NCBI GenBank assembly: GCA_033060915.1
Contig: CM065398.1
Location: forward strand, 2,130,001-2,194,000
Reading direction: 5' to 3'
DNA: 64,000 nucleotides
From: Euryodendron excelsum
Taxonomy: Eukaryota > Streptophyta > Magnoliopsida > Ericales > Pentaphylacaceae
Part shown: positions 1-36,832 of the stretch, piece by piece
Position numbering within the stretch: the first letter of the stretch is position 1
Layout of the letters: the number at the start of each line of letters is the position of its first letter
Made by a program: the position numbers and the translations under genes
Notes under the pieces: generated by a model
What the model was told of the DNA's origin: nothing
The model's database searches: none
Seen by the model: the letters and a program-made list of their open reading frames with translations, nothing else

Positions 1-398
1 CCTTTCGTCAACGCTTGTAGGAGTAGGTTAGCTTTCTAGACATTGGCAAAAAAAATAAAAAATAAAATTACCCTTGTAAGCTTAACATGCTTCTCGTCTT
101 GCTAGGTTATTTGCCACAAAAGGAAATGTAAGGCCTGATAAAGGGAAAAATCTACTATGGATGCCGCCCATCAAATCTCAGACCATGCTAACCAATTATG
201 GATTCTTTACAAAAAGAGATTTATTTTAAAATATATTTATTTAACAATGATTCTTTTAAACTTGTTTACGGTATCTTAGTTAAGCACCAATGGCAATGAC
301 TCGCCAACGCGCTTTTAACATATTGTCTGTAATTATATTTTTGTTTTGTGATAATAAGAATTGAATTTCAAAAAAGAATAAATCAAAGAAACAAATGA
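1..398. other. No gene seen
   Basis: AT-rich sequence with stops in all frames and no motif I recognise. It lies 5' of the RING-H2 pseudogene and may hold the decayed N-terminal (membrane-segment) part of that gene, but nothing readable remains. Confidence 0.5.
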
Positions 399-712
399 AC
401 TTGTCTCTCACATCAAATGAACTCAGGTCTCAAGAAGCACATCGTAGCCTTGCCAACTTCAACGTACGTACGCAATTCCAGCTCTCCACCGCCTTCTGTT
501 TCCAACTGTGCCATATGCCTGGTGGACTTCTCCGAACGCGTTGCCCCAATGTGGCCATCGATTCCATGTCGCTTGCATTGATGAATGGCCTCTCTCTCGC
601 TCAATCCTCATGCCCTACTTGTCGGCATCATCTCAAGTCCAACAACTGTGTGCTCTGTTTAGAGATTGTCACATCTTTGAGAACTAGTACCTCTACTAGT
701 TTGGTTTACTAA
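399..712 (+). pseudogene. ATL-type RING-H2 finger E3 ligase pseudogene
   Basis: Three forward frames together spell an ATL-family RING-H2 domain. Frame 1 (from 426) reads GLKKHIVALPTSTYV, then a Ser/Pro stretch, then NCAICLVDFSERV. Frame 2 (547-588) reads QCGHRFHVACIDEW. Frame 3 (from about 590) reads SCPTCRHHLKS. The zinc ligands CxxC, CxHxxHxxC and CPxC are all present, in order and with near-normal spacing. Each frame change is explained by one extra base, around 541-547 and at about 589. ATL proteins are membrane-anchored ubiquitin ligases with an N-terminal hydrophobic segment followed by a GLD-like region and the RING-H2. Here the N-terminal segment is missing, because a stop lies at 396-398 just upstream in frame 1. 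I infer a dead, 5'-truncated copy. One frameshift could be a sequencing error, but two plus the missing N-terminus argue against that. Confidence 0.8.
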
Positions 713-1697
713 GCCTTTCCTATGGCTTCCTTAGTCTCTGGTTATTATGGAGTTGATGGGAATTTTTTGCAAGCCTTGAGCTGGCTTTCCTGTCAACATT
801 TTCTCTTGCTTTGACGTTTGGATTCTCTCTGCTTTCTGGCTTTCCAATTCAGCTGCTGTGCATCCACTCAGGAATGTACGTACAAGAAAGGAAAAAAAAA
901 AATCAAGAAAGGAATCAAGAGTTCAGATTTGGATTTGTTAAAGAACAAAAAAAGGAAAGAGAAAACGCAGAGAAAAGCCATGAAATGGGAAAGCTAATAT
1001 TTCTTGGCTTTGTTTTTGGTGGAGAAAATAAGAAGAAAATGACCTGGTTATTTTTCAAAAAATTTCCCATTTGGTTATAAGTTAGGACTGGATTTGGTTT
1101 TGTCACTTTTGTTGACAAATTGTAAGTGAAAAAGTATGATTAGCCAATTTTGTTGATAAATTTGGATAGCTTCCAGGTTGAGACATGTTGCAGAACTCGA
1201 GGTAAAAAAGCTGCAACAACAGAGGAAGAGTTTGCAGAGTCTGTACCCCATTCTCAAGAATGAAGTCCTGAATTGCAGAGATTTAGAGAGCAGTTTGAGC
1301 CCCACTCTCAGTTTATTGCATGTGATAGTTATAATTGTTGCAGAGGTTTTCACCCCCTCCCTCCTCTAGGTCCATTGCAAGCCATCTATCAATCCACCTT
1401 GCCAAAAAGCCATAAAATAAAAAATGAATAGATACAAGTATTTTCATTTCCCTTCCCTTTTTCCGAACCCCATTCGTCAAATTCTCAATCCAAACATAGC
1501 TAACAAGCATAACATACAAAATAAAAGCTCAAGACGAGGGGAACTCCAAGACAGAGCAAGGGGAAAACTGCAGTATAACATACAAAAGATGCATATGTTT
1601 AACAATTGGGTAAATCCACATTGTATCTTCACTCCTTCCTTCACAGACTTAACTTCAATTTCTTACACCAAAGGCTAACAGGAAAGCAACCGATATG
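713..1697. other. Intergenic and 3' flank of the cytidylyltransferase gene
   Basis: No coding signal stands out on either strand. The part nearest 1700 is probably the 3' untranslated region of the minus-strand gene. Open frames here are short and resemble nothing I know. Confidence 0.4.
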
Positions 1698-1703
1698 TTT
1701 ATT
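1698..1703 (-). terminator. Candidate polyadenylation signal AATAAA
   Basis: On the minus strand this reads AATAAA, about 110 bases past the stop codon of the cytidylyltransferase gene. That is a normal distance for a plant near-upstream element. Motif and position only; plant poly(A) signals are loose. Confidence 0.35.
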
Positions 1704-1813
1704 GTGTAGACAAATTCCAACTTGGACAAGTAGCTATGATTTGCATACCTGCACACTGCAAAGTCTACTCTACCGAAAAGCAAAGAAGAACGCAAACACA
1801 ATGAAGAAGTCCA

Positions 1814-26854
<25,041 letters not shown>

Positions 26855-26964
26855 CTAGAGTGAGTTGCTGCCCTGCTTGGGTTTTGAAGTAGAGCTACCT
26901 GCAAAGCCTCTGGACTTTTTAGTCTTCAGGTTGTCTACAGTTTCCGCAATATTTCAACGTTTTA

Positions 26965-26973
26965 TTTTTTATA
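26965..26973 (-). promoter_or_regulatory. Candidate TATA box of CCT
   Basis: The minus strand reads TATAAAAAA about 126 bases upstream of the ATG. Transcription would start in the stretch around 26930-26945. Motif and distance only. Confidence 0.35.
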
Positions 26974-26979
26974 CACTCT

Positions 26980-28519
26980 GTTAAAACATTAATTTTTAAA
27001 TAATGTGTAAAAAACTTGTAATACTATTATATTCAATACTAAGATGTGATTTTACATTTTTATCAACCAATAATATTAATTGAAATTGTAATAGCTCAGT
27101 TTTATACAAAATGTATAGATTAAAGACTAAAAATGTATGTTCGACATAAACATTTTGTATGAATAATCACTCTATAGCATTTTTAATTATTGTATCCCAT
27201 ATAGTATGGTTTAAATGTCGCTTGTTTTAAAAAAATCTGTTGTGTTGATAGTAAATCAAAATTAAACTCTTTTTCACACAGTTCAATTATATTTTCTCAT
27301 TTTATGTCTCATGTTAATTATAAAACAGTTTATGCCAAAAAAATTATATAAAAAAAATAAACATCAAAATGTGTTTCGCTTATTGTGTTTTGGAGTCTAT
27401 GCTTGAGTTTTAAACTTTTTTTAATTCGGATTTGATTTTTGTGTTGGTTGCATTATAAATAAAAGATCAAATGCCATGAGAGGGGTCCACAAAGGTTAAA
27501 TAATAATGGATTGAAATCTTGATGAGCATCAAGAACCCTAATTTTCTTATGTTGTTGCATGTTGGGGGAAAAAACAAAGGTTTTTACTGGCAACAACTCA
27601 TGTATATACTTCATCAAAAATTTTAGATAAGTCCCAAATTATGCAGGCCTTTAGTTTTAATAATTTGTTTGGATTAATATTTTATTTTGTTCAGTTTTAG
27701 CTTTTAACATTTTACGTACATTTTTTTAACCGAAATTAATTTTGTAATTTTTATGGTAGATTTTTTACATTTTTATTGAAAATCAAAACTAAAAAAGCCA
27801 AAAACTAATAAAAAAATTCCAACACCCCACTTCATACTGTTAATCTGCATTTTGAGAGTACTTTTTCACTCTCTTGACAGTTTGAATTAAAAAACTGATA
27901 ACTACTTTCTCTTTTTCCTTTTAAATTCAATTTTTTGAAGTTTTTTCCCTTTATTTCAAAGATAATAAGTGATTAAGAAATGTGTAAAGAATTTACTTTT
28001 TTTTTCATTTTTCTTTTCTTTTTGCTCAACAAATTTTATAACCAAACATTGCGTAAAGATGAAAAAGAAACGAAAGTAAAGAAAATGATTCTAGAACATG
28101 AGGGAATAAATACAAGAACAAAACACCATTCCCTTTTTATGCAAAACAGCATCCCTTTTTATGCCATGTCCTTTTGAAGATGTGCTATTATCGGCTAATA
28201 AAATCACATCAAATGAAATGTTGAAATCTTAATTTGCATGAATGTCATATCAGATAGTGCAGCTGTTTGGAGAAAATGCATCTTTTTAACTCTTTAATTT
28301 TAAATAATTAGAAAAAAAATTCAAAAATTTGTTAACAAAATAAGGTGACATCACCATTGCACCGAGTATTTTCTCTAACAAAACTCCAAGGAAGTAATTA
28401 CGGGGACAAGAATCTTGGTACTTTGGAATAAGAACCCTATCTCGATTGAAGTAGAAAATTGGCATATTCCATTCGAAAAAGATAACATTTTCTTGGATTC
28501 TCATATATTAGCAAAGGTT
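26980..28519. other. Upstream region of CCT, no gene seen
   Basis: AT-rich sequence with short open frames only. It must hold the CCT promoter on its right-hand approach. No repeat family from elsewhere in the window is evident. Confidence 0.4.
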
Positions 28520-29054
28520 CGTCTTCTACAAAGTTGCACCGGTCCACTAAGAATGGTGGGGTTAATTTCTCTGAGAATAAGCTCAGAATGCACGAAATCA
28601 AGCAGGCTTGCTAACAATGGCCTACTGAATCTTAAGAAGACAAATTCAACACTCATTAGAACAAGCCCAGGTGTCGAGAAAGACCTAAAGGGTCGAGGAT
28701 TCTAATCCAACCAAGAAAATGACCTAAGAGGATATGTTCAAATCCTAGAACCGACTCAAAGAAGGAAGACTCTTAGAAAGAGAGGATAACACGAACAACT
28801 CGTAAAAGGAGTAGGACCTCTGAAATATATAAATAAAGCAACCTAGAGAAGAACAAAGTACGCATAGTTGAGAGCTATAATAGATTTATTTCTTTCAATT
28901 CATCGATATTAAGCTTATTTAACTTAATCTTTGGAGTGTCATCAACTCAAAGAGGGACGACGCATTCTCATCATCTTTTACTCTTATAGGCTTTGTAGTG
29001 TTTATCTTAGTGGTTCTCGGATCGGATTGGGGCTTGCAAAAAACCCTAGCTACA
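28520..29054 (+). repeat. Solo LTR related to the 39.6-kb Ty3-gypsy element
   Basis: It aligns over most of its length with the LTR at 39601-40147: CCACTAAGAATGGTGG near the left, then AGGAGTAGGACCT, TATAAATA, GATTTATTTCTTTCAAT, GACGCATTCTCATCATCTTT and an end ..CCCTAGCTACA. Left edge uncertain. No internal domain follows. Confidence 0.7.
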
Positions 29055-32000
29055 CCTTCCTATTAAAAGATTAGATGTTTATATGTCATATACTCTACTA
29101 AATCAGGTTCCATTAAACAAATTTGGTATTATTGTTGAAAAAACAAAGTTGATTAATTCACATAAATGAATTAACTAAAAAAGCAAACAATCAAACTTGC
29201 TTACGGGTTGAAGCATATTCGAATAAACTTAGCATTTAAACAAAGTGATAATTAATATGTGATTCGTAGAATAAGGATATTTATAATTGAAGTGGTATAA
29301 AAATATAAACACTGATGTCGTTATTGTTGGTATAGATTTGATTTTTAACGATGTAATTATAATATTATACATTATTCAGGCAAAAATGATAAATGTTTGT
29401 CAACTGAGATATTTATTATGTATATTTATGTTGGTTTTTTCATTTCATGAACTATCCAACTCTAAGAGAAAAGAATAAAGTGTTGTAGTCATAAATGTAA
29501 TTTTCACGTGCAATTGTGGCTATGATATGAGAGAGGCAATTTAAAAATCTCACATGTTTAGTATAAATTTAGGCCTATGAAATTTCACATACTAAAATGC
29601 CCCCCCACCCCCCCCCGGGGGTTAAAAAAGTCTATTATATAAATTAAGGTCCAAACAAATTTTACATATTAAAATGGTCTTCTTCTCCAACTATTTCGGC
29701 CCATTTTTGCTTATCATGTGATTTTGTTTTTTATTGGTTTTGTCTGTAGCCCAAAGCCCATACTTGTTCATTTCAAATCCATTAAGATATAGGAAAAAAA
29801 TTGAGAGAAAAACATAAGATTGTTTCTATTCTAGTGAGAATACAATGGAGTATGCATTTTCAGTTGTGAAATATTTTTTATACTAATTTTTTATTTTTAT
29901 TGCAACTTATTAAAGAATAAAATCATAAACATTTTGATTGTGTACATTGAAAACAAACTCTCAATATAAATTCAATCATAAATGGATTTGTCACATAAAA
30001 TGTCATTGAGTGCCTCTTTAATTGATAGATCACTTGATAAGTAATTAAAAATAAATTTTAATGGTATTTTACTATCATAAATTTATTAAGATTAAATGTA
30101 TGTCATTTTTTTGTCATATGTTAAATCTAGCATGTATTATTAGTGGTATTTTTTTGTAGAGTTATTATTAGCCCCCTAAAGGTAAAGTTGTGGCTTCATC
30201 CATGGTTAGAGATCTGACCGCACCAACATTTGGAGTGAAGTTTAGATCCCACTACGTATTTAGAGTGCTGTGGAGTAGGTCTAGTTTCAACAAGCGGCTA
30301 TGGAGACTTGAATTATAGCATTGAGCGAGGTGCAAATGAAACACTAGGCTACAATTGAGATGGATTTTTTTTTTTATCATGCTAGAAGTGTCTCTCCCAT
30401 TAAGGGCCGGGGTTGAGTTTATCTTATTTTAGAATCTTTATATATTATGTTTCAAACAATAATTAATTTTATTTTGATGTTTGAATAATTTTATATTAAT
30501 TTTTTTATATATTAAAATTTGTATATTACTTAATAGTATTAGAGTGTGAAATAACAGGAGTTAAACATATAGTGGGACTAGAAGCGGAGAGAGAAAAGGA
30601 GAGGATTAATGCGTGGTTTTGTTACTGTATTTATCAAATTAAATATTAATCTATAAGTGATTTAAAAAATACACTTCACTTTTCAAAAAAAAAAGTTTCG
30701 GAGTTTCACCAAATTGGAGTAGTATCTAATTAATTTAGTAGTTAGTCCAGTTGTTTTAGTTAGAAACATGGCAATCATTTTTAACCTTTTTTTTTTTTTG
30801 TGTGTGTGGGGATGTGGTTGTCTGGGTAAATATTAGGTAACTCTTGTACCACGTGATAATGCTGATGTTATACAGTTGGCCAATAAACTAGAGTCACATA
30901 ATGCAAATATTCATTATCAGGAGCGTTGGATTTAAAATTTAAATTTTCTTCCTAAAACAGGATGAGAAAATTTAGGATCTAACAAAGTTAAATGATTACG
31001 AATCATTGGCTCATCTACCACAGCAATATGATGACGTAGTACAACCGTTGTAACGAATATTTTATCCTAATGTTGATGTCTTACAACATTTTTATTTTCT
31101 TTTTTATTAACTTCAATATGAAATGCGTTAGTTAAACTAATTTTGACAAATTTTTTCATTCTTTTTCCTCTCAAAACAAAAATGACAGCATAACATTTGA
31201 ATAATATAGCCAAATTAGAAAACTAAAATAAACAAATTATATTATTCTTTTGGTATAACGGTGGTAAAAGCTTCACCAATAACTCTTCATTGGGAGAGCA
31301 AATATAAGGTAGCTTTTAATCTCTGATAGACTTGAAATTTGACGTGTGTGAAGTTCAGTGGAGGAGCATGAAATTTCACAATTGCTTTTACGACATGTAA
31401 CAAAATGTTATGGAAAGATGTAAGAATAAATTTTGACATTAAAGTTAAGTCGATTCCACTCCAATATAATAATGGGGATTCAAATATTTTCATCAATTAG
31501 GTATGACAATTTTTTGGGCAAATATGAGAAGTGAGAACCGTATAATTATAAAACTGTCAAAATAGAATTTTTGTTGAGAAAGACAAATGAATTCGATAAA
31601 AAAAAACCTTTTTTAAAAGTTAGAGTAAAAAATTGTGAATTGAATAAAATATGGAGCAAAATTAATGTGGGTGAAATAAATAGATAGAAGGAAATAAGTT
31701 CAAATAACTAATAAAGTAACGAACGTAATTATATTCCATTAATGTAGTGACATAAAATAAATGTCTTTAAAATGAGTTTTTGTTAGAGAAATATATAAGA
31801 TTTCCAATGACATGGAAGCTAATAAATGCTGATGAATTAAAAATGTAAATACCCACGGAATTATACTAGGGTTTTAGAATTCAAATTGCCTATTCCACTT
31901 AGTACATAGTGTTTACAAATTGGGCCCAAGCCTACTCAGTAGAAAAGCTAGCAAACATTTTTTCCAGCAGGAAATTTGAATTTGGAATAGAACAATAGAA

Positions 32001-33406
32001 TTATTCCAAGAAGTCTGAACTGATATGAAAATATATGGCTATTTGGTCATTAAAAATGGGAAAAGACTTAGTTTTGTGGACTTTCGACGGGAAAAATGGC
32101 TTAGTTTTTAATTGTGTTTGAAAACCTTTTTTTATTCTTGAACACAGAAGGGCATGATGGAATTATGAGTTTATATGTTAATTTTATTTGTTAAAAGGGC
32201 TAATAATTTTGCCTAGAGTATTATGAGTTTGGTTGTCTCTCTCTTTTATTAAAATACATCTTTCAATGAATTATTCTACACAATTCCCTATTCTTTTAGA
32301 AACTTGTGTACCAGAAAGTAAATACAATCAATCACATAATCATAACGGCTCTTCATATCTTCATTTTAAAAAATATAGAAAAGTAGAAGAGGAAATCATA
32401 TAAAAGAGAAACATTTTCTGTTTGCACATTTTAAGTTTTTTTTTTCCCTTTGGGTAGGAGGCATTAATATTTAGAAATAAACTATAGAAGTCCTTAAGAT
32501 CATGAGAGCTCTACACTGCTGAGGGAGGCAGCCTCCATCCCAACAGGCAACAGCCCTGCACAAAGCTCTTTTTTTGGAAGAATTAAAACTTTAGCAAGTC
32601 AAAGGGCAACATAAGGTTCAAATTAGCATTCAAGTTTACTAAAGTTAGGCAAGTTTTGACTTTTTGTAAAGCACCACCCAATGAGCAAACATCCACTCCC
32701 TTAGCCTTTTCTCACTAGCTAGCTAATTAAGTCAATTGTAGAAGAGAGACACTTTATGATGGAGCAACTCTCTATGAAGAATGAAACCCACCCCCTCACT
32801 TTGTCACAAGTAAACAAGACTAACATCCTGGTGTTTCTAATGATCTAAAAGCTTCAAATCGATTCGTAAAGTAATTGTTCTTTCCAATGGATTGATTAAA
32901 CCCAAATACAGCATGAAGTTGGGTGTCAAGGGATGCTGAATCATTAATATATTTGCACATGTCACCTTATAGTAAATGTTTCTGTAAAAAAATTTTAAAT
33001 TGTCAATGCATCAAAATTAAATTAAGTACGATTTTATAAGCATTTTCATTCTATAATGTTCCTTCTAATAAATTTTAAATAATGCTATACATAAACTAAT
33101 TTCTCAATTTATTTTTATACTCCAAAGCACAAGGTAATAGAACCCACGTTAATAAATATATTCAAAAATATTCACTTTTGTTTAAGAGTGTGAAATTAGA
33201 ATGAGAAATGGGTTTATATATAAAATTTTCGATATACATAAATCTTTAAAAATATGCTATAGTGCAGTTACATAGGTAGATACATCAGAGAAGTGCACAA
33301 AAATAATAAACCGCATAAGAAAAGGACTCAAGTTTTTCTAGTGACCTTACAAGAACCAACCATTAATTATCATCTACTTCAATTTCATTAAGCATCCCCA
33401 ATAAGT
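29055..33406. other. Gene-poor AT-rich stretch
   Basis: No convincing coding region on either strand. It contains a C-run turning into a G-run at 29600-29621 and poly(T)/poly(A) tracts. A 240-bp moderately GC-rich patch at 30175-30415 (GAGATCTGACCGCACC..., then a T-run) may be an unrecognised retroposon. The last 400 bases are probably the VQ gene 3' flank. Confidence 0.4.
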
Positions 33407-33961
33407 TCATACATAGAAAATATTCTCCAGGAGAAAGTCATCACTGGGAATATTGTTGTCCAATGAAAACATGCATTGTTGCTCTTGATGCATTTGCTGT
33501 TCTTGTTCTTGCTGATGCTGAGCCTGATTTTGCTGAAAATTATAACTATACCCAAATGAGGCCGCCATTGAATTAGGTGTATGAAGATCATACTGTTGGC
33601 TAGCCAGTGCAAAATCTAAGTTGGCTGGGCCTCTCCGAGTCCCAAATGAGAGGCTGGCACTACGGCTGCCAGTAAATTGTTGCACCAAGGCTCGAAAATT
33701 GGTAGCGTTGGCGTTGAGGAGGGTGGTTGGTGTCCTCTTTGATGCTCTAGACCGCCTTCGGATTGGCTTCGAAATGCATCCCTTGGGGTTCAACTCATGA
33801 CCCCCTGAACTACTAGAGTTGCTCGGGCTCGGCGTTTTTTCACTGGTGGCACTGGTTGGAGCTACCGGCCGGGCATCATGAGACAGTCCACCGGAAAGTA
33901 TGGCCTGTTGTCCGGAGATGGATTGTTGATAGTATTGCACCCATTCACTAGAACCTAGCAT
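33407..33961 (-). CDS. VQ22: VQ motif-containing protein (VQ22/JAV1-like)
   Basis: Plant VQ proteins are small nuclear cofactors that bind WRKY transcription factors through the FxxxVQxhTG motif and tune defence and jasmonate responses. This intronless 184-residue frame starts MLGSSEWVQYYQQS, a start typical of the VQ22-like subgroup. A Ser-rich linker (38-53) follows, then the basic stretch KPIRRRSRASKR (65-76), a likely nuclear signal. TPTTLLNANATN comes next and then FRALVQQFTG (89-98), the VQ motif with all key positions kept. A Gln/Glu-rich segment (143-162) precedes an acidic, hydrophobic end, FLLENIFYV. Length and single exon are normal for the family. The stop is at 33407-33409. The subgroup assignment rests on the N-terminus and the RRRSRAS region; the family assignment is firm. 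Confidence 0.93.
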   Translation of the reverse strand: MLGSSEWVQYYQQSISGQQAILSGGLSHDARPVAPTSATSEKTPSPSNSSSSGGHELNPKGCISKPIRRRSRASKRTPTTLLNANATNFRALVQQFTGSRSASLSFGTRRGPANLDFALASQQYDLHTPNSMAASFGYSYNFQQNQAQHQQEQEQQMHQEQQCMFSLDNNIPSDDFLLENIFYV

Positions 33962-34059
33962 AGTTTCACTCGTAGTTGGTTTTGGGTGATGATATCACCC
34001 TCTTTCTCTACCAGCAGTCACCTTGTTTAAGAAAGGTAGAAGCAATCTCAGCCAGAATG

Positions 34060-34067
34060 TATATATA
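34060..34067 (-). promoter_or_regulatory. Candidate TATA box of the VQ gene
   Basis: TATATATA on the minus strand, 99 bases upstream of the ATG, giving room for a short leader. It is followed upstream by a W-box core (TTGACT, plus-strand AGTCAA at 34086-34091) and a GA/CT microsatellite. WRKY binding to such a box would fit feedback control of a WRKY cofactor; that is inference. Confidence 0.45.
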
Positions 34068-34120
34068 AGTGAGTGCTACTCTGCTAGTCAATGGAAGACC
34101 TGTTAAACTTTGGACCAGTC

Positions 34121-34121
<1 letters not shown>

Positions 34122-34165
<44 letters not shown>
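34122..34165. repeat. (GA)n microsatellite upstream of the VQ gene
   Basis: About 21 GA units, reading CT on the VQ coding strand, 160-200 bases upstream of the ATG. CT/GA tracts near plant promoters can bind BPC/GAGA-type factors. Confidence 0.95.
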
Positions 34166-34166
<1 letters not shown>

Positions 34167-34546
34167 TGCTTGACGCCAAAGGATGTGCAGCTTCCAGGAA
34201 ACTATAAGATGCTTATCTCAATGATGTAAAAACATTTGTGATTGCATCACCCTGAGACTCTTAAAAGCCAAAGCAATCTGAACTGGCTTTGATATAATTG
34301 ATATGGATTTCACCAGTTTTCTAATTACACCTGGCTTCTTCACCCAAGTTTTGATAAGAATAAGGGTAATGGTACACAAACAAAAAAATTCACATAAAAA
34401 TTTTTACTAAATAATATGATTGAATAAAAACATCTACTTTAAAATAAAATATAATTATAATAACTCTTAATTATATTATAATAAAAAAAATATTTGCGAT
34501 TATTTAGTGCGTTAATGTTGGGAACTCAGTTAGGACAGTGCATGTG

Positions 34547-34585
<39 letters not shown>

Positions 34586-36700
34586 TTTTAGTTGGAACAA
34601 GTTAAACGGTCTTTAAATATAAACCATCCCTAAAATGATTGACAATGACTTTCCGTATGTTCGTTTTGACTATTACAATTAATTATTCGACGGTCAGAAC
34701 CAACCCCTTTCTTTCCTACCCACCGAGAGAGAGAGAGAGAGAGTGTGTTCTAATGAACACTTCTTAATCCGGCCTTCTTTGGCAAAACACTAATGGTCAA
34801 GGATTAACAGCCCCTTTGGAACTTGAAGAAAGGAAGGGAAGAAAAAATTATTATTTGTTATTTTTTTCTGTTTGATTCTACCTAAGAAGAAAAGAAAAGA
34901 AATTTTTTTAAATTTCTATCTTCTTTCCTTTCACTTTTTTCTCATTTTCTTCACAAAACCAAACAAGAAAGGATAAATAGTTTTATGTCATTTTCTCTTT
35001 TCCTTCCCCTGTAAGATTTGAATTTAGAGAACAAGCCAGGCATCTGACCTAAACTTGCTCGCTTGCTGCAGGTTGGTACAAGATAAGCCCAAGTAGGGTT
35101 TACAAGAATCAATTGCTTTCAAATGCCCGAAATCTGACTCAAACATATAACATCCCACCTATTAATATCTTACTCATTACATATAAATGGGCCTGTTTAA
35201 AAATTCTAAATTCTTTTAATACATAAGAATTTCTACAAGGAAAATGTTCTACACGCTGTTTTAAAATAATTTACATATTTTTGAGTGAGACCCATCTTAT
35301 ACTTACTCTGCTCACTTCTGTCTAAGATAAGAAAATGCAATATAAGTTTAATGTGCAAATAGGGTATAGTAGTATTGTTGTTATGTGACTCTGATAATCT
35401 CCACAACTGGCATAGAATACTTCTAATAGCAGGACTATAAGGGGGTTATTTATCTTTTTGGTTGGTCAAGTTCTTGACCTCTACATGTGAACACCATTTG
35501 TGCACGATTCACGAGTTTAATTATATGTTGTGCTTAAACGTATACACACACACACATATATATGTCCCCAACCGATTTCGTACATCTGGCTCCCTCCCCA
35601 ACCGATTTCATACATCTGGCTCCCTCCCCAACCCATTTCACATCTTGCTCTACATCTGAATACAATTTGTGCATGATTCATGAGTTTGGATATTGTGCTT
35701 AAGCATCTAATAGCCTTTTCAAAACCAGGCTTATTAATCGCTAACAAGACAAGTTAATTACCCCCATAATGTTTTTTTTTATTTTTCTTTTAATTAGGAG
35801 GGTAGAAATAGATACCCCATAGAACAATGGTTACTAATTTCTCTCAACCTCCATGCGTACCCCTCCAATAAAATAAAATAAAAAAGACAACCCCCCCAAC
35901 CCAAACCCAAACCTAAACCCAAACCCAAAAAAAAAAGGTTGAAGGAGAACAAAAAAAAAAAAAAAAAAGAGAGAGAAAAATTGCTTAGGAATTATTAACT
36001 ATAATTTATGAACAAAGAAAGAATATAACCTTAGACCTCTTCCACCTCTAAGGATATGGATTTACCTTGCAAAACAAGTTTATTAGCAGCTAGATAACCA
36101 TCTTAAAATAATCAAATGTTATCAAGAAAGAGATGATACATTTATAGCCACACGATTGGCTTGTGCTTATGTTCGAGTGGGTCCCAGCATGACTGTCAGC
36201 AAATAGTTAACTGTGTGTCACAGATCATAATCAAACATTATTAACGATAATCATAATGTATATACATTATATATATAAAGAGAGGGATGCATGATGGAAC
36301 TATATCCACAGGATGGGCTTATGCTGACGTCTAAGTAGGTCAATGCATGGGACCTGATTATTGAAGGTAAGCAAACATCATAGACGAGAAAAGTGACCAT
36401 AATTTTAGGTCAAATAAGGACACATCAACGTAAAGCAACAATTGACTTCAAAGAGGCCAAGAAATCTTTGAAAAGACCCAACCAACCGCCCTGATTACGT
36501 TGGAGGTTTTGACTACGCTCTGTTTGATTGGATGTAGAATGTTTTTTGAAAAATGTTTTTCCCATGTTTTTTGTGTTTGGTTGCACATACTAAGGTAAAC
36601 CTTTTTCCTTAAGGTATAATTTTTTCAACAAAACGAGGTAAAATGACTTACCGATTTCAGATCAGTAAGTCGTTTCCGTGGCTTCGTTTGGTCGTGGTCG
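34166..36700. other. Intergenic, microsatellites and tandem repeats
   Basis: No gene seen. It holds (GA)n at 34553-34582 and 34726-34742, a telomere-like run of AAACCC units at 35891-35930 beside two poly(A) tracts, and the 30-bp tandem repeat described separately. Confidence 0.6.
35487..35706. repeat. 30-bp tandem repeat inside a flanking duplication
   Basis: Units at 35566-35595, 35596-35625 and (diverged) 35626-35655 begin CCCCAACC and carry GATTTC-TACATCTGGCTC. They are bracketed by two related segments, 35487-35540 and 35656-35706 (AATTTGTGCATGATTCATGAG...TTGTGCTTAA). Confidence 0.75.
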
Positions 36701-36715
36701 AAGACTTGGATATTT

Positions 36716-36832
36716 TTGTTATCTGTAACAGAAGAAGACTGTGGCCCATTCCTCCGCAAGGCCTTCGCATCCAGCAAGCTCGAGATGTTCCTCCACCACC
36801 TCGCCTCTTTGCCTAACAATCCTCAAATGACT
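36716..36832 (+). pseudogene. Coding-like fragment, family unknown
   Basis: A GC-richer island reads EEDCGPFLRKAFASSKLEMF and LHHLASLPNNPQM, then runs into AT-rich sequence with no splice site I can trust. Codon use here looks coding, unlike its surroundings. I do not recognise the family; it may be an exon captured by a transposon or a relict gene piece. Confidence 0.35.
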
